Origin: Candidatus Rhodoferax randersensis
Lineage (GTDB): Bacteria; Pseudomonadota; Gammaproteobacteria; Burkholderiales; Burkholderiaceae_C
Length of the DNA: 64,000 bases
Reading direction: 5' to 3'
NCBI GenBank assembly: GCA_016718155.1
Contig: JADKEH010000044.1
Location: 293,510-357,509 of the forward strand
The number at the start of each line of letters is the position of its first letter. Position 1 is the stretch's first letter. The position numbers and the translations under genes are program-made. The notes under the pieces were generated by a model. It made no database searches and was not told where the DNA came from. It worked only from the letters and a program-made list of their open reading frames with translations. Positions 1 to 9,154 of the stretch are shown in pieces.

Positions 1-885
1 TCAGCCCCGACAGCGGTGACGGGCCCAATGTGGGCGCCAACGACGGAGCCCGCCTGCTGCAGTTGTCCAACACCGCTTACCGCGACTATCGCCCCACTGT
101 TCAACTGGCCATGGCACTGTTCACCAAGCAGCAGGCGTACCCAAAGGAAGGCCCTTGGAACGACACCCTGCGGTGGCTTGGCGTCCCGCTGCCAAGCGCG
201 CGCCCTGTCGCCCGCCAGCTCCGTCGCCAAGGACTGCGGTTTTGCAGTGCTGCGGCGTGGTGCGGCCATGGCCTTTCTGCGCTACCCTCGATTTCGTTTT
301 CGCCCCAGCCATGCCGATGCCCTGCATCTCGACCTTTGGTTGAACGGCGAGAACCTGCTTTGCGACGATGGTTCTTACAGCTACCACGCTGAGCCGAAGT
401 GGTTGGAGTATTTTGGCGGCACAGCCAGCCACAACACGGTGCAGTTTGATGACCGCGACCAGATGCCACGTCTGGGCCGTTTTCTGTTCGGCGACTGGCT
501 GCGCACATCGTTTCTTCAGCCGCTGGGAAAGAATGATCAGGCTGTCGAGTTCGCCGCAGGCTATCGCGACCGCGCCGCAGCGAGCCACCGACGCCAGGTA
601 ACGCTAAGCAACTTGGGCCTAAGCGTCGTCGACGAGGTCGAGGGTTTCACGCACAAGGCCATTCTGCGTTGGCGTGTGCCGCACACGCATTGGCGCTTGG
701 AGGGGCAGCGCTGGACAAATGGTGCGCACACACTGACCGTGCAGGCCAGCGTGCCGATTGCCCGCTGCGAAGTGGTCGAAGCTTGGGAGTCACGACACTA
801 TCTGGAGAAAACCCCGGTGTCGGTGCTGGAAGTCGAGATCCACCAGCCTGGCACCTTGACGACGCAATACCGGTGGGCCGCATGA
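1..885 (+). CDS. heparinase II/III family protein, 5'-truncated by the window and frameshifted
   Basis: This is the C-terminal part of a heparinase II/III-like protein, a family of polysaccharide lyases often found in exopolysaccharide clusters. The reading begins in frame 3, where positions 3-206 encode motifs such as GANDGARLLQLSNTAYRDY. From about position 211 the family-like sequence continues in frame 1 (AFLRYPRFRFRPSHADALHL, then GTASHNTVQFDDRDQMP) to the stop at 883-885. The switch lies around 207-211, where one extra base would restore a single frame, so a sequencing indel is likely. The stop overlaps the next start as ATGA, which suggests translational coupling. The substrate cannot be told from sequence; a role in trimming or export of the polysaccharide made by the neighbouring genes is inferred. 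Confidence 0.75.
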   Translation, partial: SAPTAVTGPMWAPTTEPACCSCPTPLTATIAPLFNWPWHCSPSSRRTQRKALGTTPCGGLASRCQARALSPASSVAKDCGFAVLRRGAAMAFLRYPRFRFRPSHADALHLDLWLNGENLLCDDGSYSYHAEPKWLEYFGGTASHNTVQFDDRDQMPRLGRFLFGDWLRTSFLQPLGKNDQAVEFAAGYRDRAAASHRRQVTLSNLGLSVVDEVEGFTHKAILRWRVPHTHWRLEGQRWTNGAHTLTVQASVPIARCEVVEAWESRHYLEKTPVSVLEVEIHQPGTLTTQYRWAA

Positions 886-2144
886 AGGTTCTTTACTTCC
901 ATCAACACTTCTCCACCCCGAAAGGCTCCGTCGGCACCCGTTCCTACGAGATGGCGCGTCACCTGCTGACGCGGGGCCACCAGGTCACCATGGTATGCGG
1001 CAGCTATGGAGGAGGCGAGACCGGCTTGACCTTGCCATTTGTGCAGGGGAGCCGGCGCGGCTGGGTCGACGGTATTGAGGTGATCGAATTTGATCTCGCC
1101 TATTCCAACCATGACGGTATCGTCAAGCGCGCACGAACATTTGTCCGTTTTGCCTGGCGCAGTGTTCGCCTGGCGCTAACAGAGCATTTCGATGTGCTGT
1201 TCGCCACCACCACCCCACTCACGGCGGGCATTCCCGGCATCGTCGCCCGCTGGCTTCGAGGCAAGCCGTTTGTATTCGAAGTGCGCGATTTGTGGCCAGA
1301 ACTGCCCCGCGCCATGGGCGCCATCCGCAACCCCTTGGTGCTTGGTGCCCTGTCTGTTCTGGAGTGGACCAGTTACCGGTCCGCGCATCGACTCATTGGT
1401 CTGTCCCCTGGTATCGTGGAAGGGATTTCACGTCGCGGCGTGCCGCGATCCCGAATCGCCCTGATTCCCAACGGCTGTGATCTGGATATCTTCTCCGCCA
1501 AGGCCGACCCTTGGCGGCCGTCATCCATACCTGCCAGTGACTTGTTGGCCGTGTTCGCCGGCACCCACGGCATGGCCAATGGTCTGGACGCCGTGCTGGA
1601 CGCGGCCGCCGAACTCCAGCGCCGAGGGCGCACCGACATCAAACTGCTCCTTATTGGCCAAGGCAAGCTCAAGGCTCCATTGCAGGCGCGCGCCCAAAAG
1701 GAGCGCCTCGACAACGTGGTGTTTCACGACCCCGTCAACAAGACCGCCTTGGCCGGCCTGATGGCAGCGACCGACCTCGGCATGCAAATCCTCGCCAACG
1801 TACCGGCCTTTTACTACGGCACTTCTCCGAACAAGTTCTTCGACTACATTGCGGCCAGCCTGCCCGTGCTCAACAACTACCCAGGATGGCTGGCCGATCT
1901 GATTCAGAAGCACCAATGCGGTTTCGCGGTCCCCCCCAACAACGCCAGCGCCTTCGCGGACGCTCTGGAACAGGCGGCCGACCATCGCACAACGCTCAAA
2001 GCCATGGGCCAGCGCGGTCACGCGCTCGCGAAGAACGAGTTTGACCGCCGCTTGCTAGCCGATCAATGGGTCGACTGCTTGGAAGGCACCCTTGCAGGCA
2101 GCGACCCGGCTCCCAACGCAAGCAACACGGCGACCCGTCGCTAA
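882..2144 (+). CDS. glycosyltransferase family 4 (WbuB-like)
   Basis: This 420-residue protein is a GT-B fold glycosyltransferase that would add a sugar from a nucleotide-sugar donor to a lipid-linked oligosaccharide at the cytoplasmic membrane. The ATG at 882 overlaps the heparinase stop by four bases and begins MKVLYFHQHFSTPKG, the usual N-terminus of WbuB-type enzymes. An acceptor-side motif (FEVRDLWPELP, about residue 130) and the C-terminal donor-binding segment (SPNKFFDYIAASLPV, about residue 315) are visible. An in-frame ATG at 669 lies inside the heparinase gene and is not needed. The sugar transferase gene follows after 9 bp, so the two are probably co-transcribed. The donor sugar is unknown. 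Confidence 0.88.
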   Translation: MKVLYFHQHFSTPKGSVGTRSYEMARHLLTRGHQVTMVCGSYGGGETGLTLPFVQGSRRGWVDGIEVIEFDLAYSNHDGIVKRARTFVRFAWRSVRLALTEHFDVLFATTTPLTAGIPGIVARWLRGKPFVFEVRDLWPELPRAMGAIRNPLVLGALSVLEWTSYRSAHRLIGLSPGIVEGISRRGVPRSRIALIPNGCDLDIFSAKADPWRPSSIPASDLLAVFAGTHGMANGLDAVLDAAAELQRRGRTDIKLLLIGQGKLKAPLQARAQKERLDNVVFHDPVNKTALAGLMAATDLGMQILANVPAFYYGTSPNKFFDYIAASLPVLNNYPGWLADLIQKHQCGFAVPPNNASAFADALEQAADHRTTLKAMGQRGHALAKNEFDRRLLADQWVDCLEGTLAGSDPAPNASNTATRR

Positions 2145-2153
2145 CATAGCCAG

Positions 2154-2747
2154 ATGAAAAGGACTATTGACTTGGCTGTGGCGTCGCTGGTGCTGGCCAT
2201 GCTTGCACTGCCCCTCTTGTTGCTGGCGTGTCTGATCCGCTACAAGCTCGGCAGACCGATCTTGTTCCATCAGACACGGCCGGGTCTGCATGGCCGACCG
2301 TTCGACATGATCAAGTTCCGGACCATGACCGACGCACGAGGAGCCGACGGCGAGCCGCTACCGGATCGCGACCGGTTGACCTCGTTTGGCTATTCTTTGC
2401 GTGCCACCAGCCTGGATGAACTGCCTGAGCTGTGGAATGTACTCACGGGTGACATGAGTCTGGTCGGCCCTCGACCGCTGCTGATGGAATACCTACCCCT
2501 CTACTCGCCTGAACAGGCCCGTCGCCATGAGGTGCAGCCTGGCATCACCGGTTGGGCACAGGTGAACGGCCGCAACGCGCTCACTTGGGAGGAAAAATTC
2601 AGGCTGGACGTATGGTACGTTGACCATCGATCAATCTGGCTGGACCTCAAAATTCTATGGCTCACCGTGCGCAAAGTGTTGTCTCGCGAAGGCGTCAACG
2701 CCACGGGCGAGGCGACAATGCAGAAGTTCACCGGCGGCAAACCATGA
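2154..2747 (+). CDS. bacterial sugar transferase, PglC-type initiating phosphoglycosyltransferase
   Basis: This 197-residue monotopic membrane enzyme would transfer a sugar phosphate from a UDP-sugar to undecaprenyl phosphate, starting assembly of the repeat unit. It has one N-terminal hydrophobic segment (about residues 6-26) and the family core: PILFHQTRPGLHGRPFDMIK, then LRATSLDELPELWNVL, DMSLVGPRPLL and PGITGWAQVNGRN. The DE pair of SLDELPEL matches the conserved catalytic Asp-Glu region. Its length fits the minimal PglC form rather than the long WbaP form with extra membrane helices. It lies between a glycosyltransferase and an acyltransferase gene on the same strand, consistent with one polysaccharide operon. 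Confidence 0.9.
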   Translation: MKRTIDLAVASLVLAMLALPLLLLACLIRYKLGRPILFHQTRPGLHGRPFDMIKFRTMTDARGADGEPLPDRDRLTSFGYSLRATSLDELPELWNVLTGDMSLVGPRPLLMEYLPLYSPEQARRHEVQPGITGWAQVNGRNALTWEEKFRLDVWYVDHRSIWLDLKILWLTVRKVLSREGVNATGEATMQKFTGGKP

Positions 2748-2772
2748 ACGCATCACTTCCAGGCAGGCTCGC

Positions 2773-3429
2773 ATGAAACGATTCGCCATCTTCGGTGCCA
2801 GCGGCTGCGGCCGTGGCGTCATGCCCTTGGCGCGCCAGCAACTGCGCCAATCAGAGCCCCTGCCGTGGGACCTGGTGTTTGTGGATGACCATCCCCCAGC
2901 TCCAGAGATCAACGGACAGCGCGTTCTGACCTACGCGCAATGGATGGCACAGCCGGCCACGTCGCGGCACGTGTCCGTGGCCATCAGCCATGGCGACGTG
3001 CGAGAGAGTGTGGTTGCGCGATGCAGGCAAGACCAGGTAGCTTTCTTTCAGGTCAAAGCCGACAACGTTGTCGTCATGGACGATGTGCAGATCGGACCCG
3101 GTGCAGTGTTGTGTCCGTTCGTGACGCTGACCAGCAATATCCGTATTGGGCAACACTTTCACGCCAACCTTTATAGCTACGTCGAGCATGATTGCGTGAT
3201 CGGCGACTTCGTCACTTTCGCCCCTGGCGTCCACTGCAATGGCAACGTCGTGATAGAAGATCACGCCTACATCGGATCCGGCGCCATCCTGCGCCAGGGC
3301 AAACCTGGGCAACCCCTGGTGGTCGGGCGCGGCGCGACCGTCGGCATGGGCGCCGTGGTCACCAAGAGCGTTGCACCCGGCAGCACCGTGGTCGGCAATC
3401 CGGCCAGCCCGATGGTGCCTCGTCGTTGA
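2773..3429 (+). CDS. NeuD/PglD-type sugar O-/N-acyltransferase, left-handed beta-helix
   Basis: This 218-residue protein has the two-part layout of NeuD/PglD acetyltransferases. The N-terminal nucleotide-sugar-binding domain begins MKRFAIFGASGCGRGVMPLA, with a Gly-rich loop near residues 8-14. Hexapeptide repeats of a left-handed beta-helix fill roughly residues 95-210 (for example VQIGPGAVLCPFVTL and YIGSGAILRQ). A candidate catalytic His lies in YSYVEHDCVIGDFV. The ATG at 2773 is chosen because the family homology starts there; an upstream in-frame ATG at 2620 lies inside the sugar transferase gene. With the aminotransferase that follows, it could acetylate an amino sugar as PglE/PglD do. 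That pairing is inferred. Confidence 0.85.
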   Translation: MKRFAIFGASGCGRGVMPLARQQLRQSEPLPWDLVFVDDHPPAPEINGQRVLTYAQWMAQPATSRHVSVAISHGDVRESVVARCRQDQVAFFQVKADNVVVMDDVQIGPGAVLCPFVTLTSNIRIGQHFHANLYSYVEHDCVIGDFVTFAPGVHCNGNVVIEDHAYIGSGAILRQGKPGQPLVVGRGATVGMGAVVTKSVAPGSTVVGNPASPMVPRR

Positions 3430-3451
3430 CGGCTATTGTTCTGGAGTACCC

Positions 3452-4681
3452 ATGCTCAACACCCCGTTCTCGCCGTGGCCCAGCTTTACCCAAGAGGAGG
3501 CCCATGCCGTGGGGCAGGTTGTCCTGTCGAATCGGGTCAACTACTGGACTGGCACCGAGTGTCGTGAATTTGAAAAGGAGTTTGGCCTCTGGTGCGGTGC
3601 GCGTTACGCGGTGTCCCTGGCCAACGGTACGCTTGCATTGGATGTCGCGCTCAAGGCGCTGGGGGTGACGGCGGGTGACGAGGTTATCGTCACCCCGCGC
3701 ACCTTCATGGCCAGCGTTTCCTGTGTCGTCAATGCAGGCGCCATTCCTGTATTTGCCGATGTGGATGAAGACAGTGGCAACATCTCCGGTGCCACTATTG
3801 CAGCCGTGCTGACGCCGCGTACCAGGGCGGTCATCTGCGTGCACTTGGCTGGCTGGCCATGTGACATGGACCCGATCATGAGCCTGGCGCGGGAACACGG
3901 GTTCAAGGTCATCGAAGACTGCGCACAAGCCCACGGCGCCCGCTACAAGGGCCGCGACGTCGGCACCATCGGCCACATCGGTGCGTGGAGTTTTTGTCAG
4001 GACAAGATCATGACCACCGGTGGCGAAGGCGGCATGGTCACCACCAATGACCGCTCACTTTGGTCAAAGATGTGGTCTTACAAGGACCATGGCAAGAACT
4101 GGGAGGCGGTGCACGAGCGTCCCCATGAGCCCGGATTTCGATGGGTGCACGACAGTTTTGGCACCAATTGGCGCATGCTGGAGATGCAAGCGGCAATTGG
4201 TCGCATTCAGTTGCACCGCATGGCCGACTGGTCAGCCCAACGTGGCGCGCATGCGCAAGCCATCGGGGCGGCGTGCCGTCAACAAGCCGTGGTTCGGGTG
4301 CCGAACTTTGCTTGCGACCGATCTGCCTGTGACGCGAGTTGCCCGACGCGCAGCGGATGCGTCCACGCCTACTACAAGTTCTATGCCTATGTCCGACCTG
4401 AGCGACTCGCCGAGGGCTGGACGCGTGACCGCATCATTGCGGCAGTCAATCAACGGGGCGTACCCTGCTACCAGGGCTCATGCTCGGAGGTCTATCTCGA
4501 AAAAGCGTTCGACGGCACCGGCTGGCGACCAGCACAACCGTTGCCGGTAGCCCGACAGTTAGGAGAAACATCCCTGATGTTTCTGGTGCACCCCACCCTC
4601 ACGCCAGCAGAGATTGACAAGACCTGCTTAGTGATCGGGGAGGTACTGACCGCAGCCAGCACCTCCCCCCCTACAGCCTAG
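3452..4681 (+). CDS. DegT/DnrJ/EryC1/StrS family PLP-dependent aminotransferase
   Basis: This 409-residue enzyme would transfer an amino group from glutamate to a keto-sugar nucleotide in surface polysaccharide synthesis. The internal aldimine Lys is K185 in FCQDKIMTTGGEGGM, and the PLP-contacting region EDCAQAHGARY lies at 155-165. A Cys-rich stretch near residues 285-305 (NFACDRSACDASCP) precedes HAYYKFYAYVRPE. The ATG at 3452 gives the family N-terminus. The stop overlaps the ftsZ stop on the other strand by four bases (CTAG at 4678-4681), so this is the last gene of the polysaccharide cluster and no terminator separates it from the convergent dcw operon. Confidence 0.9.
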   Translation: MLNTPFSPWPSFTQEEAHAVGQVVLSNRVNYWTGTECREFEKEFGLWCGARYAVSLANGTLALDVALKALGVTAGDEVIVTPRTFMASVSCVVNAGAIPVFADVDEDSGNISGATIAAVLTPRTRAVICVHLAGWPCDMDPIMSLAREHGFKVIEDCAQAHGARYKGRDVGTIGHIGAWSFCQDKIMTTGGEGGMVTTNDRSLWSKMWSYKDHGKNWEAVHERPHEPGFRWVHDSFGTNWRMLEMQAAIGRIQLHRMADWSAQRGAHAQAIGAACRQQAVVRVPNFACDRSACDASCPTRSGCVHAYYKFYAYVRPERLAEGWTRDRIIAAVNQRGVPCYQGSCSEVYLEKAFDGTGWRPAQPLPVARQLGETSLMFLVHPTLTPAEIDKTCLVIGEVLTAASTSPPTA

Positions 4682-5913
4682 TCGGCTTGCTTGCGCAGGA
4701 AAGCCGGAATCTCGTAATCGTCCATGCCGCCCGAGGCCAGCGCGTCCACCTTGGCCGCCGCCTGGGTGCGGTCGCGGGTGCGCCAGACGCTGGGCGTGGC
4801 CATGTTGCCGTAGTCGGGTTGGGGCTGGCTGGGCGCCGCACCTACGCCGGTCAACGGTCCGGACACCGAGTTGGTCAAGGTCGGCACATGGAAGGGCACG
4901 TTGTCGGTACCGGTGCGCAGCACTTGCAGCGGCGGCGCGGTGCGGCGCATGCCCTGGCGGCTCAAACCCGTCGCCACCACGGTGACCCGAATGTCGTCGC
5001 CCAGGCCGTCGTCGTAGGCGGTGCCGTAGATCACATGCGCATCGGGCGACGCATAGGCCCGAATGGTGTTCATCGCCAGCTTGGATTCGCTCAGTTTCAG
5101 CGAGCCCTTGGCAGCGGTGATCAACACCAGCACGCCTTTGGCGCCAGACAGATCGATGCCTTCGAGCAGCGGGCAGGCCACCGCCTGCTCAGCGGCGATG
5201 CGGGCGCGATCCGGACCGCTGGCCACGGCCGTGCCCATCATGGCTTTGCCGGGCTCGCCCATCACGGTACGCACGTCCTCGAAGTCGACGTTGACGTGCC
5301 CCGGTACATTGATGATTTCCGCGATACCGCCCACCGCATTCTTCAGCACATCGTTGGCGTGGGCAAAGGCCTCGTCCTGGGTGATGTCGTCGCCCAACAC
5401 TTCGAGCAACTTCTCGTTGAGCACCACGATCAGCGAGTCCACATTGGCTTCGAGCTCGGCCAGGCCGTTGTCTGCATTGGTCATGCGACGGCCGCCCTCC
5501 CAGTCAAACGGCTTGGTGACCACGCCCACGGTCAGAATGCCCATCTCCTTGGCGATGCGCGCGATCACGGGTGCGGCGCCGGTGCCGGTGCCACCGCCCA
5601 TGCCGGCGGTGATGAACAACATGTGCGCGCCGTCGATGGCGGCGCGGATGTCCTCGGCGGCGATCTCGGCCGATTCGCGGCCCTTGTCGGGTTTGCTGCC
5701 CGCGCCCAGCCCGCTGGTGCCGAGCTGGATGGTGCGGTGTGCGACGCTGCGGCTGAGGGCCTGCGCATCGGTGTTGGCGCAGATGAATTCCACGCCCTGG
5801 ACCGAACACCCAATCATGTGCCCGACCGCGTTGCCGCCGCCACCTCCCACGCCGATCACCTTGATCTGCGTGCCCTGGTTGAACGCTTCTTCTTCAATCA
5901 TTTCGATAGGCAT
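4678..5913 (-). CDS. ftsZ: cell division protein FtsZ
   Basis: FtsZ is the tubulin-like GTPase that forms the division ring. The 411-residue protein has the N-terminal nucleotide loop (VIGVGGGGGNAV, 19-30), the tubulin signature GGGTGTGAAP at 106-115, and the T7-loop region NVDFEDVRTVM. It ends in the conserved tail DYEIPAFLRK that binds FtsA and ZipA-type partners. An AGGAG ribosome-binding site lies 8 bases before the ATG. It is the last gene of the dcw cluster, separated from ftsA by 226 bp, a gap large enough to hold its own promoters, although none stands out. Its stop overlaps that of the convergent aminotransferase gene. Confidence 0.98.
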   Translation of the reverse strand: MPIEMIEEEAFNQGTQIKVIGVGGGGGNAVGHMIGCSVQGVEFICANTDAQALSRSVAHRTIQLGTSGLGAGSKPDKGRESAEIAAEDIRAAIDGAHMLFITAGMGGGTGTGAAPVIARIAKEMGILTVGVVTKPFDWEGGRRMTNADNGLAELEANVDSLIVVLNEKLLEVLGDDITQDEAFAHANDVLKNAVGGIAEIINVPGHVNVDFEDVRTVMGEPGKAMMGTAVASGPDRARIAAEQAVACPLLEGIDLSGAKGVLVLITAAKGSLKLSESKLAMNTIRAYASPDAHVIYGTAYDDGLGDDIRVTVVATGLSRQGMRRTAPPLQVLRTGTDNVPFHVPTLTNSVSGPLTGVGAAPSQPQPDYGNMATPSVWRTRDRTQAAAKVDALASGGMDDYEIPAFLRKQAD

Positions 5914-6139
5914 TTTTTTCTCCTGAAGTACAAATTTTTGCAGTTGCCGAAAGTAGTTCTAGTCGTTTGCGCGGTGTCCGGTCACGAAGGCGGATCGGTG
6001 CACCGCCATCGCCAGTGCGGGCTGCCCCTGGCCAACCACAGGCGATGCCATTGCCGCCGAACCCCACCTGGCCGGGCGCGCGGCGCCAAGCGACTGCAGT
6101 CAGCCGCGTTGGGGAAGCGTGGAGGCCAGGCAAGATTCA

Positions 6140-7369
6140 TCAAAAGGCCCCCACAAACCAGTCCTTGATTTGGCCAAAGGCGGTCTTCATCGAGCCGTTC
6201 TTCTGCGCCACCTTGAGGCCGCGCATACGTGCATAGCGGGCCTCTTCCAGCAAACCCATGACGGTGGCGGCGCGTGGCTGCGCCACCATGTCGGACAGAC
6301 CGCCGGCGTACTTGGGCAAGCCGCGACGCACCGGCTTGAGGAAGATGTCCTCGCCCAGCTCGACCATGCCCGGCATCACGCAACTGCCACCAGTCAGCAC
6401 CACACCGGATGACATCACTTCTTCATAGCCCGAGTCGCGCATGACCTGGTGCACCAAGGAGAAGATCTCCTCGATGCGTGGCTCGATCACACCGGCCAGG
6501 GCCTGGCGGCTGAGCAGTCGGGGGCCGCGGTCACCCAAGCCTGGCACTTCGACCTGCGTCTCCGGATCGGCCAGCAATTGCTTGGCACAACCACTCTCCA
6601 CCTTGATGTCCTCCGCGTCCTTGGTCGGCGTGCGCAGCGCCATGGCGATGTCGCTGGTGATCAGGTCGCCAGCAATCGGGATCACCGCCGTGTGCCGTAT
6701 CGCGCCATTGGTGAAGATCGCCACATCGGTGGTGCCCGCGCCAATGTCGATCAGCGCCACGCCCAGCTCGCGCTCGTCCTGGGTCAACACCGACAGGCTG
6801 GACGCCAGCGGGTTGAGCATGAGCTGCTCCACCTCCAGGCCACAGCGGCGCACGCACTTGATGATGTTCTCGGCCGCGCTCTGGGCGCCGGTCACGATGT
6901 GCACCTTGGCCTCCAGACGCAGGCCGCTCATGCCGATGGGCTCTTTCACGTCCTGGCCGTCGATGATGAACTCCTGCGGCTCCACCAGCAGCAGGCGCTG
7001 GTCGGTCGAGATGTTGATGGCCTTGGCGGTCTCGACCACGCGTGCCACGTCGGCCTGGGTTACCTCGCGGTCCTTCACCGCCACCATGCCGCTGGAATTG
7101 ATGCCGCGAATATGGCTGCCAGTGATGCCGGTGAAGACGCGCTGAATCTTGCAGTCGGCCATCAGTTCAGCCTCCTTCAGCGCCTGCTGGATGCTGTGCA
7201 CCGTCGCTTCGATGTTGACCACCACACCGCGCTTGAGTCCGTTGCTGGGCGCCACGCCCAGCCCGGCGAGCTTGAGTTCGCCGCCGGGCAGCACCTCGGC
7301 CACCACCACCATCACCTTGGCGGTGCCGATGTCCAGTCCGACGACCAGGTCTTTGTATTCTTTTGCCAT
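6140..7369 (-). CDS. ftsA: cell division protein FtsA
   Basis: FtsA is the actin-like ATPase that anchors FtsZ to the membrane and recruits later division proteins. The 409-residue protein starts MAKEYKDLVVGLDIGTAKVM; the LDIGTAKV segment is the phosphate-1 loop, and IDIGAGTTDVAIF is the phosphate-2 loop. The C-terminus carries the expected short amphipathic membrane-targeting stretch (MKTAFGQIKDWFVGAF). The ATG at 7369 is chosen over an upstream in-frame ATG at 7450 because FtsA homology begins there and the upstream codons overlap ftsQ. It lies 25 bp after ftsQ. Confidence 0.97.
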   Translation of the reverse strand: MAKEYKDLVVGLDIGTAKVMVVVAEVLPGGELKLAGLGVAPSNGLKRGVVVNIEATVHSIQQALKEAELMADCKIQRVFTGITGSHIRGINSSGMVAVKDREVTQADVARVVETAKAINISTDQRLLLVEPQEFIIDGQDVKEPIGMSGLRLEAKVHIVTGAQSAAENIIKCVRRCGLEVEQLMLNPLASSLSVLTQDERELGVALIDIGAGTTDVAIFTNGAIRHTAVIPIAGDLITSDIAMALRTPTKDAEDIKVESGCAKQLLADPETQVEVPGLGDRGPRLLSRQALAGVIEPRIEEIFSLVHQVMRDSGYEEVMSSGVVLTGGSCVMPGMVELGEDIFLKPVRRGLPKYAGGLSDMVAQPRAATVMGLLEEARYARMRGLKVAQKNGSMKTAFGQIKDWFVGAF

Positions 7370-7394
7370 ATGTTTGCCTAAGTGTTCAGTTCCG

Positions 7395-8180
7395 CTATTT
7401 CTTCTTCGCATCGAGGGCGTGGGTGGTAACCCCCCGCAAGCGAATGGCATACCCGTCGGGGTGACGCAGATCCGCCGTCTCGATGGCCTGCGGCGTACGC
7501 CCGTAGCGCGCTGCCACCTGGGTCATGGTCTTGAGCAGCCGTTGCACGCGCGCCTGCACCTCGGGCGCACCGCCACGCCCCAGCTCCAGCGTGGCCCCGG
7601 TGTCCAGGCGCACGCGCCAACTGCCCTGCCCGGTCAGATCGAGCTGCTCCATTGGCAAGTCGGTGGCCTCAAACAAAGGCTGCAGAACCCGGTACATCGC
7701 CAGCACCGCAGCGCCCTGCCCCTCGGGGCCGCTCAGCCGGGGCAAGGCGTCTTGCTCCACATCACCCACGTTGGCCTCGAACACTTCTCCAAAGCTGTTG
7801 AGCAAGGTGGAGTCGCCCTCGGCGCCCCAGTAAGCCACCGCCTGGTGTTCCTGCAACTCCACCCGCAAGCGATTGGGGAACTCGCGGCGCACCAACGCGC
7901 GGCGCACCCAGGGCACCGCCTCGAAGGCGGCGCGCGCGCGCGCAAGGTCAAGCGTGAAAAAAGTGCCTGCCAGGCGTGGCGCCACATTGGCCCGCAGGGT
8001 CACCACATTGTTGTGTTCCACGTCCCCCAGCACCGTGATGCCACGAATGGCAAAGAACGGGTGGCGCAAGGCCAACGCCAACGCCATCCCGAGCAGCGCC
8101 AGGACAAACACGACAAACAAGGCCGATGCGGTCATGTTCATCAGTCGAATGTCGAGCGGGATGGCTTGAGCTTCGTTCAT
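7395..8180 (-). CDS. ftsQ: cell division protein FtsQ
   Basis: FtsQ is the bitopic inner-membrane protein that forms the FtsQBL divisome subcomplex. The 261-residue product has a short cytoplasmic N-terminus and one transmembrane helix (about residues 15-40, ALFVVFVLALLGMALALAL). A POTRA-type domain begins with HPFFAIRGITVLGDVEHNN, and the FtsQ beta domain follows. The ATG at 8180 is chosen because it overlaps the ddlB stop by four bases (ATGA), matching the coupling seen elsewhere in the cluster. An upstream in-frame ATG at 8387 lies wholly within ddlB. Confidence 0.95.
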   Translation of the reverse strand: MNEAQAIPLDIRLMNMTASALFVVFVLALLGMALALALRHPFFAIRGITVLGDVEHNNVVTLRANVAPRLAGTFFTLDLARARAAFEAVPWVRRALVRREFPNRLRVELQEHQAVAYWGAEGDSTLLNSFGEVFEANVGDVEQDALPRLSGPEGQGAAVLAMYRVLQPLFEATDLPMEQLDLTGQGSWRVRLDTGATLELGRGGAPEVQARVQRLLKTMTQVAARYGRTPQAIETADLRHPDGYAIRLRGVTTHALDAKKK

Positions 8181-9154
8181 ACCGTCGATTGGTTCGGGGC
8201 CGGATAGTCCAGCGCCGCCAGTTGCAGCAGTTCCACGCACAGATCGGGATAGCTGATGCCGGCCGCCTTGGCCGACATCGGCACCAGCGAGTGGCCGGTC
8301 ATGCCAGGCGAGGTATTGATCTCCAGCAGATAGGGCTTGCGGGTGCGCGCATCGATCATCACATCGGCGCGCGCCCAACCCCTGCAACCAAGCACTTGGT
8401 AGGCCTTGAGCACCATCGCCTGGATCGCCTGCTCCTCGCCCGCGGGCAAGCCGCAGGGCACCAGGTACTGGGTGTCGTCGGTGAAGTACTTGTTCTGGTA
8501 GTCGTAGTTGCCCTCGGGCGCCACGATGCGGATCACCGGCAGGGCTCGTGCACCGTCGCCGCTGCCCAATACTGGGCAGGTCACTTCGTCACCGCTGATG
8601 AACTGCTCGCACAGCACGTCCGCGTCCAGCGCGGCCGCCTGCTCCACGGCGTCCTTCATTTCCGAGTAGCCCGCGACCTTGGCCACGCCGATGGAGGAGC
8701 CTTCGCGCGCTGGCTTGACGATGACCGGCAAGCCCAGCTCATCCGGGATGGCAATCACCTGCTGTCGGGTGTAGCTGCCGCGCCGCAACAGGTGGTAGCG
8801 GGGTGTCGGCAAACCCTCGGCCATCCACACACGTTTGGTCATGACCTTGTCGATCGCAATACTGGACGCCATCACGCCGGAGCCGGTGTAGGGAATGCCC
8901 AGCAGCTCCAGCGCGCCCTGCACCGTGCCGTCTTCGCCAAAGCGCCCGTGCAGGGCGATGAAGCAGCGCTGAAAGCCCTCACGCTTGAGCTCACTCAGAT
9001 CGCGCTCGGCGGGGTCAAACGCATGGGCGTCAACCCCCTTGGACAACAAGGCCTGCAGCACCCCCTGCCCCGACATCAGCGAAATTTCGCGTTCCGCCGA
9101 GGCCCCGCCCATCAGCACGGCAACCCTCCCGAATTTGGCCTTCATTTGACTCAT
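8177..9154 (-). CDS. ddlB: D-alanine--D-alanine ligase
   Basis: This ATP-grasp enzyme joins two D-alanines for use by MurF. The 325-residue protein shows the N-terminal VAVLMGGASAEREISLMSG, a substrate loop (GIPYTGSGVMASSIAIDK), ATP-binding VIVKPAREGSSIGV, and metal-binding LEINTSPGMTGHSLVP. The listed ATG at 9154 overlaps the murC stop by four bases; a second ATG three codons later (MKAKFG) is an alternative. Its downstream end overlaps ftsQ by four bases. The gene is intact although murC just upstream is broken. Confidence 0.97.
   Translation of the reverse strand: MSQMKAKFGRVAVLMGGASAEREISLMSGQGVLQALLSKGVDAHAFDPAERDLSELKREGFQRCFIALHGRFGEDGTVQGALELLGIPYTGSGVMASSIAIDKVMTKRVWMAEGLPTPRYHLLRRGSYTRQQVIAIPDELGLPVIVKPAREGSSIGVAKVAGYSEMKDAVEQAAALDADVLCEQFISGDEVTCPVLGSGDGARALPVIRIVAPEGNYDYQNKYFTDDTQYLVPCGLPAGEEQAIQAMVLKAYQVLGCRGWARADVMIDARTRKPYLLEINTSPGMTGHSLVPMSAKAAGISYPDLCVELLQLAALDYPAPNQSTV

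Noticed and set aside
5914..6139. A small gene or RNA in the ftsA-ftsZ gap
   Set aside because: Open frames here have implausible translations and no ribosome-binding site. It may hold ftsZ promoters, but no clear -10/-35 pair was found.
4687..6168. 493-codon open frame opposite ftsZ (and similar long frames opposite ftsW at 11679-13031 and ftsI at 18657-20678)
   Set aside because: Their translations are His/Arg/Gln-rich low-complexity with no family pattern, as expected from the antisense of high-GC genes.
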